The notes: a model not told the origin generated them from the letters alone. A stretch of 64,000 nucleotides of DNA from Vibrio proteolyticus NBRC 13287 (GCF_000467125.1 NZ_BATJ01000006.1:62001-126000), one strand, 5' to 3'. Shown: positions 8,463-17,845, counted from the first letter of the stretch. A program made the numbers and translations.

Positions 8463-9164
8463 ATGGAAGCTCTGGGAAAGGATATTTGGATTGTCGAGGG
8501 TGGAACGGTGCCCTTTTTTTCATTGCCGTATTCGACTCGGATGACAGTGATACGTTTGCAAGACGGTCGTTTATGGATTCATAGCCCAATCAAACTGACG
8601 CTGTCTCTGAAAGCGCAAATAGAGGCTCTGGGTGAGGTTGCCTACCTGATTGGACCGAACCATCTGCATCACTTGTTCATTGAAGATTGGCAGCGCGCTT
8701 ATCCCTTGGCGCAGACATACGCGACGGCGGAGCTGAAAAATAAACGTGAGGATCTGTTTTTCAATGGGGTACTTGAGTCAAGTTCGGCAATGCCATGGTC
8801 GTCAGAGATACGCCAACTGCTGTTTACTGGCTCTCGGGCAATGCAAGAGTGTGTGTTTTATCATCCGGAATCGGGCGTTTTGATCGTAACCGATTTGATT
8901 GAGAACTTTAATCCGACGGTATTTAAGCCCTGGCAGCGTGCGATAGCCAGAGGCGTTGGCATTCTGGCTCCCAACGGTAAAATGCCGCTGGACTGGAGGA
9001 TGAGCTTCATGTTCAGTAAACCGCAGGCAAGAGAACACCTTGCGACCATACTCGAATGGCAGCCACGTATGATCGTGATGGCGCATGGTGAGATCATCCG
9101 TCAGCAGGCAGAAGGTTTCTTACATCGTTCTTTTTCCTGGCTTGACCTGAACTGTTCCCACTGA
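8463..9164 (+). CDS. DUF4336 domain protein (metallo-beta-lactamase-like)
   Basis: The 233-residue protein matches the DUF4336 pattern. It starts with a beta-rich N-terminus (VPFFSLPYSTRMTVIRL), followed by IGPNHLHHLFIEDW (residues 63-76), where a metallo-hydrolase-like fold carries histidines, and ends with IVMAHGEII. The canonical HxHxDH signature is not complete, so catalysis is uncertain. It has no signal peptide. It appears to be the last gene of the PhzF-SDR operon. Confidence 0.78.
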   Translation: MEALGKDIWIVEGGTVPFFSLPYSTRMTVIRLQDGRLWIHSPIKLTLSLKAQIEALGEVAYLIGPNHLHHLFIEDWQRAYPLAQTYATAELKNKREDLFFNGVLESSSAMPWSSEIRQLLFTGSRAMQECVFYHPESGVLIVTDLIENFNPTVFKPWQRAIARGVGILAPNGKMPLDWRMSFMFSKPQAREHLATILEWQPRMIVMAHGEIIRQQAEGFLHRSFSWLDLNCSH

Positions 9165-9197
9165 CTTTCGAAGGCTTTCCCTACTCAGTGAAATAAG

Positions 9198-9225
9198 GTG
9201 CGCAAATTGATGTTTATTTGCGCAC
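9198..9225. terminator. Perfect 10-bp inverted repeat, terminator-like
   Basis: GTGCGCAAAT and ATTTGCGCAC flank an 8-base loop, 33 bases after the DUF4336 stop. There is no clean T-run, so it may be a weak terminator or an mRNA-stabilising hairpin. Confidence 0.5.
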
Positions 9226-9321
9226 TCAGACCCGTTTTGGGTGTAAGTCACTAAATTGTAAACCAAAGCCAACTACACTGAGCGAATAAACAACGACAAA
9301 AACAAGAAAAAGGAGGTTGTT

Positions 9322-11682
9322 ATGGCAATTCAAAGATTGGATGCTACTCAGCTCTACCACGTCGCTGAGCTGGAAATTTTGCCATGTAAGTCAACGAAGG
9401 AATTACCTCCTATCGATGAAATTGTGGGCCAGGAGCGCGCACAAAAGGCCGTAGAGTTCGCCATGTCGATCAAGGAAAAAGGCTACAACATTTATGCCAT
9501 AGGTCAGAATGGCCTTGGCAAGCGTACCATGATCCTGCGTTATCTGAATCGGCATAAACATGACGTAGATGGTCTTTATGACTGGTGTTATGTAGCAAAT
9601 TTCGATGATATCCGTACACCAAAAGTTCTGAAACTGCCTTGCGGAGTAGGCAATAAGTTTCGTCTGGATATTGAAAAGCTGATGACCAAACTGGTGACGG
9701 CTATTCCATTGGCGTTCGACAATGAAATGTATTTCAGCCGGGCTGAAAAGCTCAAAAATCAGTTGGCGCAAAAGCAGCAGGCGGAGCTGGAAAACATCAG
9801 TCGGGAGGCAAAAGACAAAGGGATCAGCCTGACGCTAACCACGCAGGGAGATTACCAGTTTATCGCCATGAACGGTGAGGAGCTGCATACCGAAGAGTCG
9901 TTTGAGGCGTTAAACAAGAAAGAGCAGGAGTACTTTGGTGCCACCATCGATGAGCTGGAAGTCAGTTTACGTAACATGGTCAGACAGCTGACGGAGTGGG
10001 AAGAGGCTTACAGCGACAAAATCAAAAAGCTCAATGACGACGTCACACAGGACGTCATCACGCACTTTTTCCGTCAATTGAAAGAAGACTACGCGCAATA
10101 TCCGGAGATCAAAACCTATCTGCGTGATCTGCAAAAAGACATTGTCGAAAACGCTGATATCTTTCTGGAAGAGGGCAGCGAGCAGGGTGAGATTGCCCAG
10201 GCATCGCTGGATAAAAAGCTGCCACGCCGTTATAAAGTGAATGTGCTGGTCAGCCGAGCTTCCCACGAGTTTCCCGTGGTGGTGGAGGAGAACCCGAACT
10301 ACCATTCATTGTTTGGCTACATTGAGACTGCGACGTTTAAAGGGACGGTTTTCACCGATTACTCCTTGATTCGTGCCGGGAGTTTGCATAAGGCCAACGG
10401 TGGAGTCTTGCTGATGGATGCGGTCAAAGTCCTGGAACAGCCTTATGTTTGGGATGGCATTAAGCGTGCGTTGCGATCGCGTCAACTGAGCTTCACCTCA
10501 TTGGAGAAAGAAGTGACGTTGACCGGTGCCGTTTCTCTGGATCCGGAACCTATTCCACTGGATGTGAAAATCATTCTGTTTGGGGATTACCGGACTTATC
10601 AGCTGCTTCAGCATTATGATCCGGAATTCAGTGAACTGTTCCGTGTGACCGCCGATTTTGAAGACGAAATGCCGCGCACAGCGGATTCAGAGCTGCACTA
10701 TGCCCGGTTTATTTCCAGCATCGTGCATGACAACAGCATGCTGCATTGTGATCGGAAAGCGATTGCCCGCATCATCGAGCACAGCTCTAGGATTGTCAGC
10801 GATCAGGGCAAGTTGTCGCTGCACTCGGCGCACATTGCCAACCTGTTGCGTGAGTCTAACTATGTGGCTCGCCAGGCAAACTCTAATATGATTCGTGCCT
10901 CGCACGTTGAGGACGCATTACGCAATCAGGAACTCAGGGTCAGCCGTCTCAAAGACAGTGTGATGGAGAGTTTCATCAATGGCACTACGTTAATCCATAC
11001 GGAAGGTTCGGCTATCGGTCAGGTCAATGCGTTGTCGGTGCTCAGTACCAGTGATTATATGTTTGGTGCGCCCAACCGAATCACCGCCACCACGGCGTAC
11101 GGTGAAGGTGACGTGATTGATATTGAACGCAGTGTCGATCTTGGTGGTAGCATTCACTCAAAAGGGGTGATGATTTTGTCGGCGTTCCTGACCTCCGTAT
11201 TTGGCAAGACCGCCCGAGTACCGTTAACCACGCACATTACGTTCGAGCAGTCATACGGGGGTGTCGATGGAGACAGTGCGAGTATGGCGGAATTTTGCGC
11301 TATCGTATCGGCTTTCTCCAAACAGCCAAACCGTCAGGATATCGCGATTACCGGCTCGATGAACCAATTTGGGGAAGCACAGCCAATCGGTGGTGTGAAC
11401 GAGAAGATCGAAGGTTTCTTTGATGTTTGTGGTATCAAAGGCCGGAGCCACGAGCAAGGCGTGATCATTCCTCGCTCGAATGCTCATAACTTGATGCTGC
11501 GAGCGGATGTGGTGAAAGCGGTTGAGCGTGGCGAGTTCCACATCTGGGCCATTGACCATGTGACAGAAGCAATTGAGATCTTTACGGGTAAACCTGCGGG
11601 CGAGCTGAGTGAAGAAGGCAGTTACCCAATCAACTCGATATTCGGTATTGCGCAGGCAAAATTAAACGCGTTGAGAAAGTAA
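9322..11682 (+). CDS. Lon-family ATP-dependent protease (LonB/LonC-like)
   Basis: A 786-residue AAA+ protease. The Walker A is GQNGLGKR (61-68, K67), with a helical insertion at about 140-280. A second ATPase-like part contains GGVLLMDAVKVL, and the C-terminal Lon protease domain has S652 (DGDSAS) and K695 (GGVNEKIEG). The 43-residue Ser-Lys spacing equals that of E. coli Lon. It lacks the Lon substrate-binding N domain and has no membrane anchor, so it is a soluble non-classical Lon paralogue, larger than E. coli YcbZ. A very strong AAAGGAGG precedes the ATG at 9322. Targets are unknown. Confidence 0.9.
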   Translation: MAIQRLDATQLYHVAELEILPCKSTKELPPIDEIVGQERAQKAVEFAMSIKEKGYNIYAIGQNGLGKRTMILRYLNRHKHDVDGLYDWCYVANFDDIRTPKVLKLPCGVGNKFRLDIEKLMTKLVTAIPLAFDNEMYFSRAEKLKNQLAQKQQAELENISREAKDKGISLTLTTQGDYQFIAMNGEELHTEESFEALNKKEQEYFGATIDELEVSLRNMVRQLTEWEEAYSDKIKKLNDDVTQDVITHFFRQLKEDYAQYPEIKTYLRDLQKDIVENADIFLEEGSEQGEIAQASLDKKLPRRYKVNVLVSRASHEFPVVVEENPNYHSLFGYIETATFKGTVFTDYSLIRAGSLHKANGGVLLMDAVKVLEQPYVWDGIKRALRSRQLSFTSLEKEVTLTGAVSLDPEPIPLDVKIILFGDYRTYQLLQHYDPEFSELFRVTADFEDEMPRTADSELHYARFISSIVHDNSMLHCDRKAIARIIEHSSRIVSDQGKLSLHSAHIANLLRESNYVARQANSNMIRASHVEDALRNQELRVSRLKDSVMESFINGTTLIHTEGSAIGQVNALSVLSTSDYMFGAPNRITATTAYGEGDVIDIERSVDLGGSIHSKGVMILSAFLTSVFGKTARVPLTTHITFEQSYGGVDGDSASMAEFCAIVSAFSKQPNRQDIAITGSMNQFGEAQPIGGVNEKIEGFFDVCGIKGRSHEQGVIIPRSNAHNLMLRADVVKAVERGEFHIWAIDHVTEAIEIFTGKPAGELSEEGSYPINSIFGIAQAKLNALRK

Positions 11683-11688
11683 AAACAA

Positions 11689-11715
11689 AAACGCCGGATT
11701 TTAAATCCGGCGTTT
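11689..11715. terminator. Bidirectional rho-independent terminator
   Basis: A 12-bp perfect stem (AAACGCCGGATT with AATCCGGCGTTT) and 3-base loop, with A-runs on the left and T-rich sequence on the right. It serves the Lon-like gene and the convergent CDF gene. Confidence 0.92.
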
Positions 11716-11734
11716 CTTTGTCTTGAAATCAGAC

Positions 11735-12628
11735 TTAGGCTGCGATGTTCATGGTCAGATTAAGCTCAAACGGCAACTTAGACAACTTGTCTTGTAACTT
11801 GGCTCGCATCTGATGAAGTTCATCAATGGCCAGCTGTTCTTGCTCTGGCAGAATATCGATGTTGACCCGTAGCTCGTTACCCACTTTAGTGACGCCCGCC
11901 AGCGCCATGCCCTGGGAAAATTCCTTTTCGATAAACTCGACACCTTTACTGACCTCACTGCGGATAGATTTATCCGGCGCCATCATCAACAGCTCTCGAA
12001 CGGCATCACGCAGCATACAAAACGGCACTTTGATGAAGTAGAAAGACATCAGCAGCATCATAGCCGGATCGGCATACACAGAGTAGTGTGACCAAGGTGA
12101 CAGAGAAACAAACCAGGCAGAAACAAACCCGAGTGTCACCGCGACGCTCAGCAATGTATCCATTTGCCACTGCTTGGCTTCCGCTTCTATCAGACCGCTG
12201 GAAAAGCGTTTGCTCTTGCGGGTAATGTACCACCAGGCATAACCACACCCGATGACATTAACCACACCAAATAAGGTTGCAATCGATGGGTCAACGGCGC
12301 GTCCGCCCTGGAACATGGCCAGCACTGCGCCATACAGGGAATAGGAAACGACCGATAGGATAACCGCCCCTTTGATCGCGATAACGACTGGCTCCAGTAC
12401 CGCTTTTCCAAACGGGAACAGGTTCTTCGACGGAGAGCGAATGTATCGTGAAACGGCGAGTGACAATAAAGTTAACAGTAAACTGACGAGAGAATATACG
12501 CCGTCAAACACAATCACCAGAGAGCCAACGAGAGCACCAAGTACTAAGCCACCGCCCGCAAAGCCTGAAGCTAAAAGGGCTGAAGCCGTTAATACTCTTT
12601 TCTCATTTAAGCTTGTCCTGGCACACAT
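11735..12628 (-). CDS. Divergent cation diffusion facilitator (CDF) family transporter
   Basis: A 297-residue protein with about six membrane helices (roughly 14-35, 40-60, 80-105, 118-135, 158-178, 185-205) and a cytosolic C-terminal domain, as in CDF metal exporters. By hand alignment with YiiP, the four metal-site positions are D42, S46, Q153 and D157, where Zn/Fe transporters have D/H, D, H and D. Two of the four ligands are therefore lost. The ion may be unusual or transport may be altered. The ATG follows AGGTGAT on the minus strand. It ends at the shared terminator with the Lon-like gene. Confidence 0.82.
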   Translation of the reverse strand: MCARTSLNEKRVLTASALLASGFAGGGLVLGALVGSLVIVFDGVYSLVSLLLTLLSLAVSRYIRSPSKNLFPFGKAVLEPVVIAIKGAVILSVVSYSLYGAVLAMFQGGRAVDPSIATLFGVVNVIGCGYAWWYITRKSKRFSSGLIEAEAKQWQMDTLLSVAVTLGFVSAWFVSLSPWSHYSVYADPAMMLLMSFYFIKVPFCMLRDAVRELLMMAPDKSIRSEVSKGVEFIEKEFSQGMALAGVTKVGNELRVNIDILPEQEQLAIDELHQMRAKLQDKLSKLPFELNLTMNIAA

Positions 12629-12807
12629 ACATCACCTGTTGTTCAAAAATACGCAGCCATTCTTTGCTTAAGTGCACATTTTTACAAATGTAATCTTTAT
12701 GTGATGATGAGATTAAAACGTATATTTTTATATTTGTCTTTATATTCAGTAGTTTATGTCTGGTTTCTGGTGTCATTAAATTTGACACTGAGTGATTGTT
12801 GTGCGGG

Positions 12808-13686
12808 TCAAAAATCAAACAGATATTCGTTGAGCTTATCCGCCAGCCAAAGCATACCAGGATGTTCCGCCATACCTGAGGCGGTAAACATACAGTAATC
12901 CTCTTGCGTAAGCCCGTAGGTATGTTTGATTACCGCCAGCTCTTGCTGGCGCAGATGATGGCGGATCAGCGGCTCCGGTAATACTCCCCAGGCTTCCTCT
13001 GTCAGTATCGTGTTCAACATGTAATCAAAGCTGGAGAAACCGATATACCGGCGTGAGAAAGGTTGCAGCTCCGGGTTGTCTTTTTCGTTGAGGTAGACCA
13101 TGACCGCTTGCATGGAGTTTCGAAGCAGTTCGTCGGTCACCCGGCGCATTTTACTCAGTGGGTGTTGGGTATTGCACACCGACATCATGCGTATTTTACC
13201 GAGCGGTTGATAGGTGATGAGCGGATCATCGATTCGTTCGTAGTCCACTCCAAAAGCGAAATCAACCTGCTGAGTGGCTACCAGATTGGCGAGGTCACCG
13301 CTGGAGGCGAGGATCAGGTTAAACGAGGTGGCCGGAAAGCGGTTGTTCAATCTGTGCGCCAGATCTTGCCACAGATCGTCTGGCAGAGAATCGTCCCGGG
13401 CAATCCATACTTCGGCGTTAAACTCTCCCGAAGCCTGAGCGCAGGTCTGGCGGATACGTGCGGCAGTAACCGTCAGGCTTTCGCAATCCTTATAAATGGC
13501 TTTGCCTACTTCTGACAGTGTGAGGTGGTTGCCGGATCGAACAAATAACTCGGTATCGAGTTCTTTTTCCAGAGCTTTAATCGCCATACTGAGCTTAGTA
13601 CGGTTGCACTCTAACTGGCGTGCAGCTTCAGAAACCGAGCCGGTGTCAGCAACGGTACAAAAGGCTTCTATTTGAGAGAGGTTCAT
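12808..13686 (-). CDS. LysR family transcriptional regulator
   Basis: A 292-residue LysR-type regulator. The winged helix-turn-helix is at residues 1-60 (FCTVADTGSVSEAARQL, then the recognition helix LSMAIKALEKELDTELFVR), followed by a periplasmic-binding-protein-like effector domain. It is divergent from the methyltransferase gene at 13820, with 133 bases between, a usual arrangement for control of a neighbour. The effector is unknown. It has the unusual recognition sequence CNRTKLSMAI rather than the common S-x-x-S-x-x-I. Confidence 0.9.
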   Translation of the reverse strand: MNLSQIEAFCTVADTGSVSEAARQLECNRTKLSMAIKALEKELDTELFVRSGNHLTLSEVGKAIYKDCESLTVTAARIRQTCAQASGEFNAEVWIARDDSLPDDLWQDLAHRLNNRFPATSFNLILASSGDLANLVATQQVDFAFGVDYERIDDPLITYQPLGKIRMMSVCNTQHPLSKMRRVTDELLRNSMQAVMVYLNEKDNPELQPFSRRYIGFSSFDYMLNTILTEEAWGVLPEPLIRHHLRQQELAVIKHTYGLTQEDYCMFTASGMAEHPGMLWLADKLNEYLFDF

Positions 13687-13819
13687 GCGCTGGTGGTTTA
13701 TCCGAATTGATGATTCTGCAACTAATTTATACCAAATTGTCGGCGAATAGCACTAACACGTAAAGTCCGTTTTGGTTTAATCTATTGTAAGTTAAAGAAG
13801 TATTTATAGGGAGATTACC

Positions 13820-14395
13820 ATGGCGCACGATTGGGATGCATACGCAGCAGAGTGGGAGAACAACCCAGCTACTGCTGTCTATGCTGAAAAAGCGTTTGAG
13901 TCACTGCAACAACTGGTTGATCTGAAAGGTAAACACATTCTTGATTTCGGATGTGGTACTGGCTTGTTGACACAAAAGATGTCACCACTTGCCAAAGACA
14001 TTGTTGCTCTGGACGTGTCTGAAGCCATGATCGAGCAACTCGACAGCAAAGAGTTGGCCAACGTCGAACCTGTGGTTGATATGCTGACTCGCGGATTGGT
14101 TGCGCTGCACCCGGCTTTTCGTGGGCAGTTTGATTTGGTCGTGGCGTCATCAGTATGCGGTTTCTTACCCAACTACTCTGACGTTGCAGATATTGTGTAC
14201 TCCATCCTTGATGAAGGTGGTCTGTTTATTCATTGGGATTGGTTGGCAGAAAACGACCAGGATGGCCTGACGGTTTCCCGGGTGAAAACGGTGTTGTCCA
14301 GCGTTGGTTTTGAAGACGTCAGTGTCTCTGTGCCTTTTGAACTGCAAACTCAGGAAGGGACGCTCAAGGTCTTGATGGGCGTGGGCAGAAAATAA
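13820..14395 (+). CDS. Class I SAM-dependent methyltransferase
   Basis: A 191-residue methyltransferase of the UbiE/Methyltransf_11 type. Motif I is LDFGCGTGLLT (41-51), the acidic end of strand 2 is VALDVS (63-68), and the post-I/II region contains FDLVVASSVCGFL. The substrate is unknown. It is preceded by a GGGAGA ribosome site (13810-13815) and followed by a perfect terminator. The divergent LysR regulator may control it. Confidence 0.9.
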   Translation: MAHDWDAYAAEWENNPATAVYAEKAFESLQQLVDLKGKHILDFGCGTGLLTQKMSPLAKDIVALDVSEAMIEQLDSKELANVEPVVDMLTRGLVALHPAFRGQFDLVVASSVCGFLPNYSDVADIVYSILDEGGLFIHWDWLAENDQDGLTVSRVKTVLSSVGFEDVSVSVPFELQTQEGTLKVLMGVGRK

Positions 14396-14403
14396 TGACG
14401 TTT

Positions 14404-14429
14404 AAACACCCGGCTTAAGCCGGGTGTTT
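14404..14429. terminator. Bidirectional rho-independent terminator
   Basis: A 26-base perfect palindrome (arms AAACACCCGGCTT and AAGCCGGGTGTTT) followed by TGTTTTT. It separates the convergent methyltransferase and acetoacetate-CoA ligase genes. Confidence 0.92.
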
Positions 14430-14434
14430 TGTTT

Positions 14435-16411
14435 TTAGTCTGCTAGCGCCGGAGTCAGCGACGCAATCTCGTCCAGAACTTGTGGATTGGCAATGGCGCC
14501 GACATTTTTCACCGTTTGGCCGTGGATCACCTGTTTCGCTGCCAATTCGACTAGTTTCCCCGATTTGGTTCGGGGAACATCACTGATGGCCAATATCTTG
14601 GCTGGCACATGACGAGGTGAGCACTTCTGGCGCAGAAGCTGACGAATTTTGTCTTCCAGATCTGGTGTCAGTTGCGCGTACTCCGTCAGTTTCACCAGTA
14701 ACACAATACGTTCGTCATTGTTCCATTGTTGGCCAATGGCAATCGAATCGACGACCTCATTCAACTGATTGACCTGCTGATAGATTTCTGCGGTACCTAT
14801 TCGGACTCCTCCTGGATTTAAGGTGGCGTCGCTGCGACCAAAAAACTGCACCCCACCATTTGAATGCATAATGACATCGTCACCATGGTGCCAGGTATTG
14901 GGGTATTTATCCCAGTATGCATGATGATAGCGTTCACCATCGTCATGCCAAAAACCAACCGGTTGGTTCGGGAAACTGTTCAGGCAGACCAATTCTCCAC
15001 GCTCATCGAGCACGGGTTGACCTTGCTCGTCGAAAACGGCGATATTCATACCAAGCCCCGCGGCCTGGCATTCTCCGCGATACACGGGGGAAATCGGATT
15101 GCCAAGGACAAAGCAGCCGCAAATATCGGTGCCGCCTGATATGGACGCCAGATGCAAGTCGGGCTTGATGTGTTGATAGACATAGTCGAATTGCTCCGGA
15201 TACAGTACAGAGCCTGTAGAGCACAACGTCTTAAGCGCGGAGAGATCGAACTGTTCTGCGGGGGCCAGACGTTGTTTCTGAATGGCTTCGAGGTATTTGG
15301 CGGAGGTGCCGAATAGCGTCACACGGGCTTTTTCCGCCAGACGCCACAAGTTACTGGTGTCAGGGGAGACTGGGCTGCCATCATAAATGACCAGTGTTGC
15401 ACCACTGGCCAGCGCCGAAACGTGCCAGTTCCACATCATCCAGCCACAGGTAGTGTAGTAGAAAACCCGCTCTTTCGGCTGAATGTCGCAATGCAATTGA
15501 TGCTCTTTAAGGTGGTTAATGACAGTGCCACCCACGGAATGGACAATGCATTTGGGCTTTCCGGTGGTCCCTGACGAATAGAGCACAAACAACGGGTCAT
15601 TGAAGCCAATGCGATGGTAGCGAATGCCTCTGGGCTGATAACATTCCAAAATCGCATTCCAGTCTGAAAATGTATGGTCCGCAGGGGGAAGCCCGACCAG
15701 ATATTCAATCTGACAAGTGTTTTCCAGCTCGTCTAGATTTTTGGCCAGCTCGATATTTTTTTTCTGCATATCAAAAGCTTTGCCGCCAAATGTATAGCCG
15801 TTGCAGCAGAATAACACTTTAGGTTTCACCTGGCCGAATCGCTCTGTCACGCTATCGACACCAAAGTCTGGCGACGTGGATGTCCAGATCGCCCCTAAAC
15901 TGGTCGTTGCCAGCATCGCCACCAGAGTTTGCGGCATATGGGGCAGGTAACCGGCGACCACATCTCCGGCGCCAACGCCATTCTGTGTGAGCCATTGTTG
16001 TACCACTGACACCTGATCGCAGAGCTGTTGCCAGGTCAGGTGTTGTTTGTCTTCTCGCTCGTTTTCGAACCAGACAGCGATGCCCCCGGGATCCTGAAAC
16101 GCATATGAGAGAAGGTTTTCAGCATAGTTAAGTTCGGCTTGAGGAAACCAAATAGTGTCTCGGCTTGGCTGAAATGTCTGCCATTTGGGCAATCCTTCAC
16201 CGAGAATACAGTCACCTCGATAACCAATCACATCGCAAAATTGCCACACTTCCAGCCAAAACTGTTTTTTGTCTTCGACGGACCAGCGATGCAGATCCGC
16301 ATAGGTTTCAATTTGTTGGCCCAGCATGTTGATGTGTTTAATGAACTGATGAATATTCGATGCTGAAACGCGCGCAGATGACGGCGTCCAGAGGGGCTGG
16401 TTAGGGGACAT
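14435..16411 (-). CDS. aacS: Acetoacetate--CoA ligase
   Basis: A 658-residue ANL-superfamily ligase that activates acetoacetate to acetoacetyl-CoA through an acyl-adenylate. The AMP-binding P-loop is YSSGTTGKPK, then GWMMWNWH and SISGGTDICGCF. The hinge is near FFGRSDATLNPGGVRIGTAEIY and the catalytic lysine is in the C-terminal PRTKSGKLVE. The length and the N-terminal domain (FWLEVWQFCDVIG) match acetoacetyl-CoA synthetase rather than acetyl-CoA synthetase. It is divergent from phhA, whose product pathway (tyrosine breakdown) ends in acetoacetate, so the neighbourhood is metabolically coherent. Confidence 0.93.
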   Translation of the reverse strand: MSPNQPLWTPSSARVSASNIHQFIKHINMLGQQIETYADLHRWSVEDKKQFWLEVWQFCDVIGYRGDCILGEGLPKWQTFQPSRDTIWFPQAELNYAENLLSYAFQDPGGIAVWFENEREDKQHLTWQQLCDQVSVVQQWLTQNGVGAGDVVAGYLPHMPQTLVAMLATTSLGAIWTSTSPDFGVDSVTERFGQVKPKVLFCCNGYTFGGKAFDMQKKNIELAKNLDELENTCQIEYLVGLPPADHTFSDWNAILECYQPRGIRYHRIGFNDPLFVLYSSGTTGKPKCIVHSVGGTVINHLKEHQLHCDIQPKERVFYYTTCGWMMWNWHVSALASGATLVIYDGSPVSPDTSNLWRLAEKARVTLFGTSAKYLEAIQKQRLAPAEQFDLSALKTLCSTGSVLYPEQFDYVYQHIKPDLHLASISGGTDICGCFVLGNPISPVYRGECQAAGLGMNIAVFDEQGQPVLDERGELVCLNSFPNQPVGFWHDDGERYHHAYWDKYPNTWHHGDDVIMHSNGGVQFFGRSDATLNPGGVRIGTAEIYQQVNQLNEVVDSIAIGQQWNNDERIVLLVKLTEYAQLTPDLEDKIRQLLRQKCSPRHVPAKILAISDVPRTKSGKLVELAAKQVIHGQTVKNVGAIANPQVLDEIASLTPALAD

Positions 16412-16523
16412 GACTTCCTCGTCTACTCTATTCCTGTAAGTGTAGTTTTGATGGCTTTTTGTGCAAAGTCAAACCAAGAGAAGAATAAACAGACATCTGA
16501 TAAATAAGCAAAAAATACACAAT

Positions 16524-16541
16524 TGTAAAATTTATGTTACA
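16524..16541. promoter_or_regulatory. TyrR/PhhR-type operator
   Basis: TGTAAA-N6-GTTACA matches the TyrR box TGTAAA-N6-TTTACA at 11 of 12 fixed positions, about 90 bases before phhA. A TyrR/PhhR protein would explain aromatic amino acid control of phhAB, and possibly of the divergent aacS. Confidence 0.6.
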
Positions 16542-16631
16542 TCGATTGGGGTGCGATTACCGCTGGATAAATTGGCAGCCAGTAGGGAAGGCGATAGGCT
16601 TAATGTAAAGGACTTGTTAATTGGTGTTTGT

Positions 16632-17423
16632 ATGACTCAGTATCATTCTAAGCCTGTGAATAGCAAAGGTTTTGTCGACTGGAACGACGACGAAGATCGC
16701 ATTTGGTACGATCTGGTTACCCGTCAACAGAAAGTGATTAACCATCGCGCCTGTCAAGCGTACCTCGACGGTCTGACGATGTTGGATTTGCCGCTTCACA
16801 GGGTACCACAGTTGCCTGAAGTGAATGCCGTTCTGAAGCAAGAGACGGGCTGGCAGGTCGAGCCTGTGCCAGCGTTGATTAATTTCGACCGTTTCTTTGC
16901 CTTACTGGCCGACAAGAAATTTCCGGTGGCGACTTTTTTGCGCTCACGTGACGAGTTTGACTATTTACAAGAGCCGGATTTCTTTCATGAGATATTTGGC
17001 CACTGTGCGATGCTGACTCACCCGGATTTTGCTGCTTTCACCCATACTTATGGCAAGTTAGGTAAGAGCGCGACACCAAAACAACGTGGCTACTTAGCTC
17101 GGTTGTACTGGTTTACGGTGGAGTTTGGTCTGGTTAAAGAGCAGGGTAGCACTAAGATTTATGGTGGTGGTGTGTTGTCTTCTCCCGGTGAAACGGTATA
17201 CGCACTCGACAGCGCAGACGCCATTCGAGAAACGTTTGATTTGCAGACGGTACTAAGAACACCTTATCGAATTGATATTATGCAACCAAAATATTATGTG
17301 TTGGATGATATTGCTGAGCTGTATCAGCTTAGCCAAGTGGATTTAATTGCCGAAGTGGAACAGGCAATGTCCAAAGGACTTTTACCTCCATTATTTGAAC
17401 CAAAGGAAGTGACACATGCTTGA
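16632..17423 (+). CDS. phhA: Phenylalanine 4-monooxygenase
   Basis: A 263-residue bacterial phenylalanine hydroxylase that converts phenylalanine to tyrosine with tetrahydrobiopterin and O2. The iron triad is H119 and H124 (PDFFHEIFGHCAML) with E164 (YWFTVEFGL). Pterin-site and substrate regions such as IYGGGVLSSPGE are intact. The frame is open upstream, but the ATG at 16632 gives the standard bacterial length. Its ribosome site is weak. The stop overlaps phhB by 8 bases. Confidence 0.95.
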   Translation: MTQYHSKPVNSKGFVDWNDDEDRIWYDLVTRQQKVINHRACQAYLDGLTMLDLPLHRVPQLPEVNAVLKQETGWQVEPVPALINFDRFFALLADKKFPVATFLRSRDEFDYLQEPDFFHEIFGHCAMLTHPDFAAFTHTYGKLGKSATPKQRGYLARLYWFTVEFGLVKEQGSTKIYGGGVLSSPGETVYALDSADAIRETFDLQTVLRTPYRIDIMQPKYYVLDDIAELYQLSQVDLIAEVEQAMSKGLLPPLFEPKEVTHA

Positions 17424-17748
17424 TGAATTGCGCTGCGAAGCTTGCAGTATAGATGCCATCGCGTTGACGGAAAAAGAGCAGCAAGCACTGCTGAGCGAGC
17501 TACATGGCTGGCATATTCATGTTCGGGATGGGATTCCTCAACTAGAGAAAGTGTATAAATTTAAAAATTTCATGCAGGCATGGACATTTGCTAACCGAAT
17601 TGCAGAATTAGCGGAGGAGGAGTTTCATCACCCTTCTATCTTACTGGAGTGGGGAAAAGTAACTCTGACATGGTGGAGTCATTCTATTAAAGGTTTGCAC
17701 AAGAATGACTTTATCTGCGCCGCGAAATCTGACGCAATGTGCGAATAA
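17416..17748 (+). CDS. phhB: 4a-hydroxytetrahydrobiopterin dehydratase
   Basis: A 110-residue pterin-4a-carbinolamine dehydratase that recycles the cofactor oxidised by PhhA. The signature EEEFHHPSILLEWGKVTLTWWSH contains the catalytic histidine pair (H-H-P) and the later H in the TWWSH strand. It starts inside the 3' end of phhA, so the two are translationally coupled and form a bicistronic phhAB operon closed by a terminator. Confidence 0.95.
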   Translation: MLDELRCEACSIDAIALTEKEQQALLSELHGWHIHVRDGIPQLEKVYKFKNFMQAWTFANRIAELAEEEFHHPSILLEWGKVTLTWWSHSIKGLHKNDFICAAKSDAMCE

Positions 17749-17756
17749 AAAAGCAA

Positions 17757-17793
17757 ATCCCCAAGGCTGTCTGGCAGACTTGGGGATATTTTT
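17757..17793 (+). terminator. Rho-independent terminator of phhAB
   Basis: A 9-bp stem ATCCCCAAG / CTTGGGGAT with a 13-base loop, followed by ATTTTTA. Confidence 0.88.
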
Positions 17794-17845
17794 ACCTTTC
17801 CCATAGCAATCCCTGTTATGGATGATGAACCAACTATCCTTGTTA

